Assembly: GCA_024195265.1 (NCBI GenBank)
Contig: JAJLRJ010000010.1
Coordinates: forward strand, 25,901,676 to 25,965,675
Direction of reading: 5' to 3'
Source of the DNA: Dendrophyllia cribrosa
Taxonomy: Eukaryota > Cnidaria > Anthozoa > Scleractinia > Dendrophylliidae
Length of the DNA stretch: 64,000 nt
The notes beneath the pieces were generated by a model. The model saw nothing but the letters and a program-made list of their open reading frames with translations. It had not been told where the DNA came from and ran no database searches. Each line of letters begins with the position of its first letter. The first letter of the stretch is position 1. A program made the translations under genes and the position numbers. Below, in pieces: positions 57,201-64,000 of this stretch.

Positions 57201-57807
57201 GCTTCGAGACACGCAACTTAAACGCAGAATAAACTCTGAGGAGTCGAAACAAATAAATTGTAATATGCCATTATTCTATGGAATCATTGATGAAGAAACT
57301 CTATCTTGGAAGCCATGCTAACCGCAGACTTGCGCTCACACAAAATCACGGACTGAGAAATTAACTCAGCGATCCTAGCATTCAGCGACTACTACTGATC
57401 TTGCAAACTATACGCTAAAGAAACAATATTGTTATGCCGAGAACTAGCAAACAGCGATCATGGCATAACTAAATATTCTCATAGTAAACGGCTCTGGAAA
57501 GCGTAAATATCTCCTGTCAGTATCAGAGACTTTCCTAAGATCAAAGAATTGGCAACATTGAGAACAACAGTCCTGTTATATCTTAATTTTGATCTATAAA
57601 AAGAAAACAATCTCTCAGACATGTACTTGGGGTAACCCTATAGCTATTCTAAAGCTGGGCTGAACTGCTATTTTGCGACAAGCAGGATTTGTGCTAGGCC
57701 TGTCACTTTTTATAACGATATTTTTATAAATATCTCACCTCTGACCTTTCGCGACGATTTCCTTCCTTTTGGTTACGCGCCACGTGTAATACAATACCGA
57801 AACTCCC

Positions 57808-57843
<36 letters not shown>

Positions 57844-60800
57844 TCCTTTAAAATCGAATTCTATCATATTATTGCTAGATAACAGCTGTAAGTTTTCGCA
57901 AAGTTTTAGAAGCATCGCTTTAGAGCCGGAAAAGTTATGAGACAAAGTTTGTCGTAGACGAGTGCGCCCGAAATAACGACGGATCCACCTTAAGCAGCCA
58001 CTTGCCAGTTCCCCTAGGGTGGCCACTTAATAGGGGTTCGACTGTATTATTGATGTTCATGGTCAGATCTGACAATCTTAGCCAGGTCTGTTTGTGATTC
58101 AACTACATGTATATGTCACTGTGGCGATAAATAATTAAAACAAAATTGTTGTTTGTTAGATAGATAGATACATACATACATACATACATACATACATACA
58201 TACATACATACATACATACATACATACATACATACATACATACATACATACATACATACATACATACATACATACATACATACATACATACATACATACA
58301 TACATACATACGTACATACATATGAAGGTAGATAGGTAGGTAGATAGGTAGACAGATAGATAGGTAGGTAGATACTTTATTAGGCACAATTCATAAAGCT
58401 GACACTTATTTACAATGAAGCTGTGCATCTGAAGTTAATCCATACAAATTAATAATAGTAGAAATTAAAAACAATAATACTAATTACAAACAGGTGTAAA
58501 GTAAACCTATAAAATTAAAAACACTAAAATTAAAAGGAATACTAATAATATTACAAATAACTTATAATACATGAAGTATTACTGAAATCTGAATGTGTCT
58601 GACCAATAGTTGGCATAAAACGACATAACTGAACAAAAGCATTTCATAGTAAAATTAATTTTAGTCTGTTTGTTGCTACAATGTACTTAATAACTAAGTA
58701 ATGACTAGACCCTTCTGAAACTAAGTGTTGCATGTATTTCCCAGGGTTATGGTATTTTTAAGACATAATCATTACAAAAAAACCTGTTTTTTACCTCTAG
58801 GGATTCTATAGCATTTTGCTCAAGCAGCTGAGGCTGACCTCTGGAGGGCAAAAGAAAAAGTCTGAAGTAAGTACATAAACTTAAACTTAAGACTCAGACA
58901 TACAATGTAACATTAATTTATTGTGGGCAACATTGTACGCAACTTCAAAATTGCAGCATGTGTCTACCCCTGAGTGTGTTGCATGCAACATCGCACAATT
59001 AACTCTGTCGTATAACCTTTCACATCCAACTGCAACGCAGTTCAACATCCATCCTCAAACACTCTTTAAAATGTCACGTCAGCAGTGTTGTTGCATGGCT
59101 ACAGTTGTACCTCAGTTGCTAAAGTTACTTATGTGTTGCATGCAATATATAAAATTATTGCACATGAAAAGAGGTAGGAGAGGTTTTAATTTTTGGCTGT
59201 GGGAAACAGAAGTGTTTTTCTACTTGGAGCCTTTGGTTTATTAGAGTACTGGAAAAACTGAATGGAACTCTGGAAACCCTGATTCAGAACCAAGACCAGC
59301 AATTTCTGCATAAATGTCAAATACCTGGTCAAATAATATTGCCTGCGAATCAATTAAAACAAGGACGTGTCTGGGTGGAGCTCATGAAAAAAATGGTGTT
59401 TGTGAACCCTTAAACATTGTTCACTAATCTGACACAGTACCTACAATAGCTCGGGAATTAGTGTACGTGTTTTTGGCTAATACTATTATCATGGGCCTGT
59501 GATCATTCAGGCCTGCCTAACAGTGCAAGTACATGTACATTAGCTCCCAAATTATAACAAAATAATAAACAGCATGTGTTTTACACTTACTGTATGGTGT
59601 AAATACTGATGCAACCCCTTTAAATTTATGATTAAATAATGAAAATACCGGTACTAATATTTAGACAAGGTAACCCCATCAGTTTTAAAACTGTTATCAG
59701 TGGGGTCCCTGCACAGTATATAATTTAATTAAACTAAATACAGCGACCACATCTTCTAAGCGACCACCTCTCTTAAGCGACCGCATCTTCTAAGCGACCA
59801 CCTCTCTTAAGCGACCGCATCTTCTAAGCGACCACCTCTCTTAAGCGACCACATCTTCTAAGCGACCACCTCTCTTAAGGGATCGCATCTTCTAAGCAAC
59901 CACCTCTCTTAAGCGACCACATCTTCTAAGCAACCACCTCTCTTAAGCGACCGCATCTTCTAAGCGACCACATCTTCTAAGCAACCACATCTTCTAAGCG
60001 ACCACCTCTCTTAAGCGACCACATCTTCTAAGCGACCACCTCTCTTAAGGGACCGCATCTTCTAAGCAACCACCTCTCTTAAGCGACCGCATCTTCTAAG
60101 TGACCACCTCTCGTAAGCAACCACATCTTCTAAGCGACCACCTCTCTTAAGCGTTCGCATCTTCTAAGCAACCACCTCTCTTAAGCGACCGTATCTTCCA
60201 AGCGACCACCTCTCTTAAGCGACCACATCTTCTAAGCGACCGCCTCTCTTAAGGGACCGCATCTTCTAAGCAACCACCTCGCTTAAACGACTGCATCTTC
60301 TAAGCGACCACCTCTCTTAAGAGACCACATCTTCTAAGCGACCACCTCTCTTAAGGGACCGTATCTTCTAAGCAACCACCTCTCTTAAGCGACCACATCT
60401 TCTAAGTGACCACCTCTCTTAAGCGACCGCATCTTCTAAGCGACCACATCTTCTTAGCGACCACATCTTCTAAGCAACCACCTCTCGTAAGCAACCACAT
60501 CTTCTAAGCGACCACCTCTCTAAAGCGACCACATCTTCTAAGAGACCACCTGTCTTACACGACCACCTCTCTTAAGCGACCACATCATCTAAGCGACTAC
60601 CTCTTTTAAGCGACCACATCCTCTAAGCGACCATCTCTCGTAAGCCACCACATTTTCTAAGCGACCACATCTTCTGAGCGACCGCTTTTCCAAAATACCA
60701 ATTTTTTTTTCAGTTAAATCATTATAGTTTTGAAACCTCTTGTAAGCAACCGTGACCACATTCAATGTTGGTGATTAGAATTTTTCTATTGTTTTTAACC

Positions 60801-62122
60801 TCTGGAGGTTCAACTGTCTAGATAAAAGTTAAAGAAACACATTTCGAAAATATAAATACATGTACGGGGACATAAAAGTTGAAAAGCATTTGTAAACATG
60901 TCTTATTACATGACTGTTAGCTAGTAACTTTCACTGCAGCAGATACAGTGTCTTCTATTTATCAATAAAAGTACAGTGTTATACCGATGATGATAGGAAA
61001 CTGGTTTAACTTTGAACAATTTTGGCATTCTTGACTCTTTTTGTACCTCTTATAATAATTGAACTTATGAGATTTTGGTAAGTGGAAAGATAATACTAGA
61101 TGATAGGTGCTGAAGAAACAAGGTAAACATTATCTGTAAAAGGTTGGTGACTAGGGCAAGGAGAATAATTTTTTTGGGCCCAGCATAAAATACTCGGCAA
61201 AATTAAATTGTGGCAAATTGTTTTGTACCTGTTTTCAGAACAAAAGTGGAAATGTTGTAAAATTGTCTAGTAACTCACCTTGTGTTTGGCTGTTCCTAAA
61301 ATGAGGGAAGAGAAAACACCATATTAGCACTGACCTCCTCTGTAGAAATTTACAGCTGCACAGTTCAAAGTGAAAAATATTACTGGCTAATTTATATCCA
61401 TACAATGCAGATCAATGTACATTGTACCACATGTACCAGGGCCAAATTTGTTTGGATTATAGTATGTTGAAAGGATTTTTTATCTTATAAGGCGTATAAG
61501 AGACATGAAAAAAGCATTGAAATATTTTGTAAGCCAAGTGAATCGTTCGTGAATCGGATTTTATCCACAGCCTCAGTTAGAACTAAAAAGCACTACATGA
61601 ACAGAAAAGTACTGCTTATAAATCTGTCACTTCAACTTTCTTTCATCTAACGACTCAAACGTTAGAACCATACAAACTCGAATTATCTAACCATTATGAT
61701 AATTTGTTATTACCTTGAACAGTTTATTTCCTTTCATTTGAATTACAGCCTGGCATGCATAGCGTGATAAACATTACTCAGTGAAAAGTAATTATATGCA
61801 CACTACAATAATTCAAATTCAAATTTATCTTAAAACCTATCAAGACAACATTTGTTCTACGTGTATCTTCTCACACAAGCATTATTTATGTATCTGTTGT
61901 CTTCTACTCTTCATTGCGACAGTTAAATACTTCATAGTACCAGAACTTCTAGACAGCAAATGAGTAGTGAGTTTTATTATTGGATATGCAATAGATTCAA
62001 TGTTTCAATCTAAGACAATTTAATAAACACTACACTTGTTCATTTACGCTGTTACTTAAATATTTTAAAGTTTAATCTTGTTCTATACTTACGTTGATAT
62101 TTCTGTTCATCTGATCTGCCAT
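51228..62122 (-). CDS. Seven-exon host gene, 102-residue protein, unrecognised
   Basis: Exons on the minus strand: 62122-62093 (ATG in CTTGAAGATGG context, MADQMNRNIN, donor AAC|GTAAGTA); 61295-61279, a 17-nt micro-exon after CTTCCCTCATTTTAG, donor CAAG|GTGAGT; 58840-58795 after TTTTCTTTTGCCCTCCAG, donor GAG|GTAAAA; 56512-56469, donor CAAG|GTAATA; 54651-54588, donor ATG|GTAAGT; 53565-53509, donor TTT|GTGAGT; 51278-51228 ending TGA. Lengths 30, 17, 46, 44, 64, 57 and 51 sum to 309, exactly 103 codons, and every junction phase agrees with no internal stop. The protein is hydrophilic, acidic in the middle (LGEQHVLVNSIEET, AQVEAYYFELLGTNNEM) and basic at the end (ERNAAKSRLGTR); it is probably helical with no signal peptide or membrane segment. 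I do not recognise the family. The last exon is the least certain, as no AATAAA follows closely. Confidence 0.6.
51335..51655 (+). repeat. Dispersed GTCATGGAA-rich repeat
   Basis: GTCATGGAAA recurs at least eight times between a CAGGGTTTGTACGGTCATGG start and an AAGAGTACGAACACTGCAG end; the two ends are loosely inverted. It resembles a non-autonomous transposon common in animal genomes. It lies beyond the proposed last exon of the seven-exon gene. Confidence 0.5.
52531..53482. mobile_element. piggyBac-like non-autonomous element, TTAA-flanked
   Basis: TTAA stands at 52527-52530 and 53483-53486. The ends are CCCATTGACACCTGA and TCAGGAGTCAATGGG, 14 of 15 bases inverted. TTAA duplication with CCC...GGG ends is typical of piggyBac; Kolobok also uses TTAA. 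The interior (952 bases) has only short frames on both strands and no transposase. It lies in the last intron of the seven-exon gene. Confidence 0.8.
53850..53955. repeat. Imperfect hairpin, ~41-bp arms
   Basis: AGAAAAATTCATTGCCAGAC then GTGAATTCCACGTTAAATTT faces AAATTTAACCTGGAATTC and GTCAGGCAATAAATTTTCCT around a CCCTTTTTCGCG centre. It lies in the intron between exons 6 and 5. Confidence 0.65.
56670..57847. mobile_element. TTAA-flanked non-autonomous transposon, 1178 bp
   Basis: TTAA at 56666-56669 and 57848-57851 brackets AGGACCCTAGTCA and TGACTAGGGTCCT, perfect 13-base inverted repeats. The interior has no transposase frame. TTAA targeting indicates a piggyBac or Kolobok relative. It lies between exons 4 and 3 of the seven-exon gene. 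Confidence 0.8.
58158..58375. repeat. (TACA)n/(GATA)n/(GGTA)n tetranucleotide microsatellite
   Basis: About 38 TACA units, then an interrupted tail of TAGG, TAGA and GATA units. The Tyr-Val-Cys-Met open frames on the minus strand are artefacts. Confidence 0.95.
59745..60690 (+). repeat. 17-bp minisatellite, AAGCGACCACCTCTCTT family
   Basis: About 55 units of 17 bases. Two types mostly alternate, TAAGCGACCACCTCTCT and TAAGCGACC(A/G)CATCTTC, giving a 34-base dimer. Frequent variants are GGGACCGCATC and GCAACCACCT. The last ten units are more diverged. It lies in the intron between exons 3 and 2 of the seven-exon gene. Confidence 0.95.
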
Positions 62123-62744
62123 CTTCAAGGCTGTGAAATTTCGAAAAAACAGTTTAAAGAATGAAGTTTTTATTGTCTTCAAAGGGTGTGCTTAGTTATA
62201 AACAAAGATTCTACCCACAGTCAATGCGAAGCTTTAGTTGCTACTAGAACTGTTGTAAAGCGATTTTAGTTTTGTAACCGTCAAGTTACAACCATTGCGA
62301 GTATTCTTTATCAACTTTTCTGGAGATATGTGTAGTATTCCGAGGTGTTCTTGTTGGGCATGCATGTATTCGTTGTAGATCCCGTTGTAGATTATAATAC
62401 GCGGAGGTAAAGACTTTTCGCTACAATTATCGACCATTTAAGACTTTCAATGTCAACTTGAAACGATCAGCTTTAAAGATTGAAGCTTACCTGATTGTAT
62501 TGATCGCAAAACTTCACCTGTCGATTGTGAACACAGTCTGTAAGCAGGGTGCACAAGCCTAAAGTGATCGCGCCCAAAGTGATCGCCCACGAACAACGCA
62601 CGTGTAACAGACATGCATGTAACAGACGCGGGACGGGATTGTTTCGATACGAGCCCCCGGGTATCTGTATGAAAATTGATGTCTGGTCTGCGATTTTGTG
62701 CGCCCGAGTGCAGCGGAATGTGTTTTCCCTTTAGCACGGTCGGC

Positions 62745-63210
62745 GAAGCAATTTTCCCTTTCGTAAACAAGCGATGCCATTTTAGCGACACCAATTTTCG
62801 AATTATTTTTTCTATCAGAAAAAGAAAAATGCAATTAATTACCTAGAATTGAACCCGGAACCTCTGCATGCTAACATCCCTCCTTCACCACTAGACCACT
62901 GGGTTGATCCGGCAAACCCAAGAAAAATTTAAATCTAAAAGGTGCTTTTCTTAATGGTACATCTATGACCCTAACCCTATCCCTAGATCTAACCTAATCG
63001 CGAATCTAGCTTAGGTCTAATAATCGCTTTACCGAAACCGAGTTTTATCTAATAACGATAGCCTACTTTCATCCCAATCCAGGCATAAACTATAGAGAAA
63101 TGGCATCGACCATTACAAAAAGGTTGGTTACTAATGAATGTTAATGATGGCATCGACCGTTAAAAATGGCATCGCTTGTTTACTAAAGGGAAATCGGCGT
63201 CGGCGAAGGG
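62745..63210. repeat. Inverted repeat enclosing tRNA-like sequence
   Basis: TCGGCGAAGC and CCCTTTCGTAAACAAGCGAT with GCCATTTTAG on the left face TAAAAATGGC, ATCGCTTGTTTACTAAAGGG and GTCGGCGAAGGG on the right. The enclosed ~370 bases include a tRNA-like head and a telomere-like word run (CCCTAACCCTATCCCTAGAT). Confidence 0.55.
62844..62910 (-). repeat. tRNA-derived sequence (SINE head or tRNA pseudogene)
   Basis: The minus strand has an A-box match TGGTCTAGTGG and a B-box match GGTTCAATTCT 34 bases further on, spaced as in a tRNA gene. The acceptor-stem halves do not pair, so it is not an intact tRNA gene. The head resembles tRNA-Glu/Gly types. A SINE is likely. Confidence 0.55.
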
Positions 63211-63310
63211 ATCTTATCCGCTCCATGACGACTTTTTTTTCTCGTTTGACAAGCTATATTGGCCAAAACAGCTCGGACAGCTAAACACCAAATTTTTCAG
63301 CTTTTTAACT

Positions 63311-63550
63311 GGGCTCGGTTATTCGAAAGCCGGTTAACGCTAACCCGGGTTAAAACTTAACCGAGGATTTGATTTCTCTTGTTAGAAGGATTTTAAAAAG
63401 CTATAATTATAAGTTACATGCGAAGACAAGTCAGAGACGAAACTAAAGGGCAAAAATACTTTGGAAAAATCTCCATTGATTAATTATTTAACTGGAATCA
63501 AAATTGATGCTAACCCTGGGTTAGCTTAACCAAGCTTTGAACAACCTGTC
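63311..63550. mobile_element. Short inverted-repeat element (GGTTAACGCTAACCC type)
   Basis: GGTTATTCGAAAGCCGGTTA then CGCTAACCCGGGTTA at the left faces GCTAACCCTGGGTTAGCTTA and ACCAAGCTTTGAACAACC at the right. Imperfect 40-base arms around an AT-rich centre. Confidence 0.5.
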
Positions 63551-63642
63551 CCTGGTGAATACGCGAAGTGTAATGAACGAGTTATAGGCGACGGGGACAA
63601 ACGGGATAAATATCAAAATTTGACTATGTTAATTAGTTGTGT

Positions 63643-63723
63643 ATTGCTGGTCGACTGGTGTAAGGCGCTGTACTTACCAACCAGCGCTACCGGGAACCTT
63701 GGCCCGTGTTCGACTCTGAGTTA
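63643..63723 (+). repeat. Second tRNA-like sequence (Leu/Ser-like, SINE candidate)
   Basis: TGGTCGACTGG resembles an A box (one mismatch) and GTGTTCGACTCT a B box. The GTAAGGCGCTG after the A box and a long variable region recall type II tRNAs (Leu or Ser). The stems are only partly complementary, and a T-rich tract follows, so a tRNA-derived SINE head is more likely than a functional gene. Confidence 0.4.
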
Positions 63724-64000
63724 AGACATCGAATCATTTTTTTCCTTTCTTTTATTTTTAAACGAAAATTTGATGAAGTTGGCAACCTTGATCGAAAGTC
63801 TTAATTTCGGAACTATATTTCTAAAATTGCGACCCAAAACATTCGACTCTGAAGGAAAACTTGTGGCAATTTTTGTCATTAAAGTCATTTACCGCGATGA
63901 CGCTGCTAAAAGTCAACTTTAATATGGATCTGTTGCACAAGTGTATACCTCTATATACCATGAATTTTTGGGTGAGAATCTTTTATTAAGAGCGTTTCGT

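Noticed and set aside
58103..58428. Overlapping Met-Tyr-Val-Cys repeat proteins on the minus strand
   Set aside because: Translations of the TACA tetranucleotide repeat in several frames.
58921..59244. 107-codon plus-strand frame
   Set aside because: It contains repeated TGTTGCATGCAA words that form a dyad, lies in an intron of the minus-strand gene, and has no domain.
59745..60690. CRISPR-like alternation of two unit types
   Set aside because: Both unit types are repeated and related to each other; no unique spacers and no cas genes.

Overview
The window is eukaryotic. It is AT-rich, its genes are broken by introns with GT/AG boundaries, and it holds LTR, LINE and Penelope-type retroelements, many inverted-repeat DNA transposons and long minisatellites. 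DM-domain genes, a Mag/SURL-like Ty3 element, a Penelope-like GIY-YIG domain and Crypton-like tyrosine recombinase fragments point to a marine invertebrate. An anthozoan cnidarian such as a stony coral is my best guess, but this is inference and no marker here settles the species.

Layout. 1-4.3 kb: foldback repeats and short duplications. 4.4-11.8 kb: two minus-strand DM-domain (DMRT-like) paralogues, head to tail, with conserved upstream blocks. The intron of the second copy carries a 1.47-kb foldback transposon flanked by a perfect 9-bp target duplication. 13-21 kb: inverted-repeat elements, an ~90-bp tandem repeat, and a 1.45-kb almost perfect palindrome built from a Penelope-like GIY-YIG segment. 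22-25 kb: a 17-bp minisatellite, a long hairpin and a disabled tyrosine-recombinase exon. 26-29 kb: a foldback element, a LINE 3' fragment and another inverted-repeat element. 29-34 kb: mostly unrecognised, with one plausible minus-strand exon near 32.4 kb. 34-39.3 kb: a second 17-bp minisatellite, a second copy of the protein module found in the 9.4-kb element, degenerate repeats, a GAAAACG-rich MITE and a 129-bp satellite.

39.7-42 kb: isolated plus-strand exons of an unrecognised gene. 43.4-47.7 kb: a complete but mutated Ty3/gypsy element (138-bp LTRs, GTTGT target duplication, tRNA-Ser primer site) nested in an older inverted-repeat element. 48-50 kb: a MITE and a tyrosine-recombinase C-terminal fragment. 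51.2-62.1 kb: a minus-strand host gene reconstructed from seven small exons whose splice phases all fit (102 residues, product unrecognised). Its introns hold two TTAA-flanked transposons, a tetranucleotide microsatellite and a third 17-bp minisatellite. 62.5-64 kb: tRNA-derived (SINE-like) sequence and inverted repeats.

Most long open frames in the window are chance frames in repeats. The host genes are the two DM-domain genes, the seven-exon gene and probably the 39.7-42 kb exons. All exon models come from reading splice sites by eye and have no transcript support.
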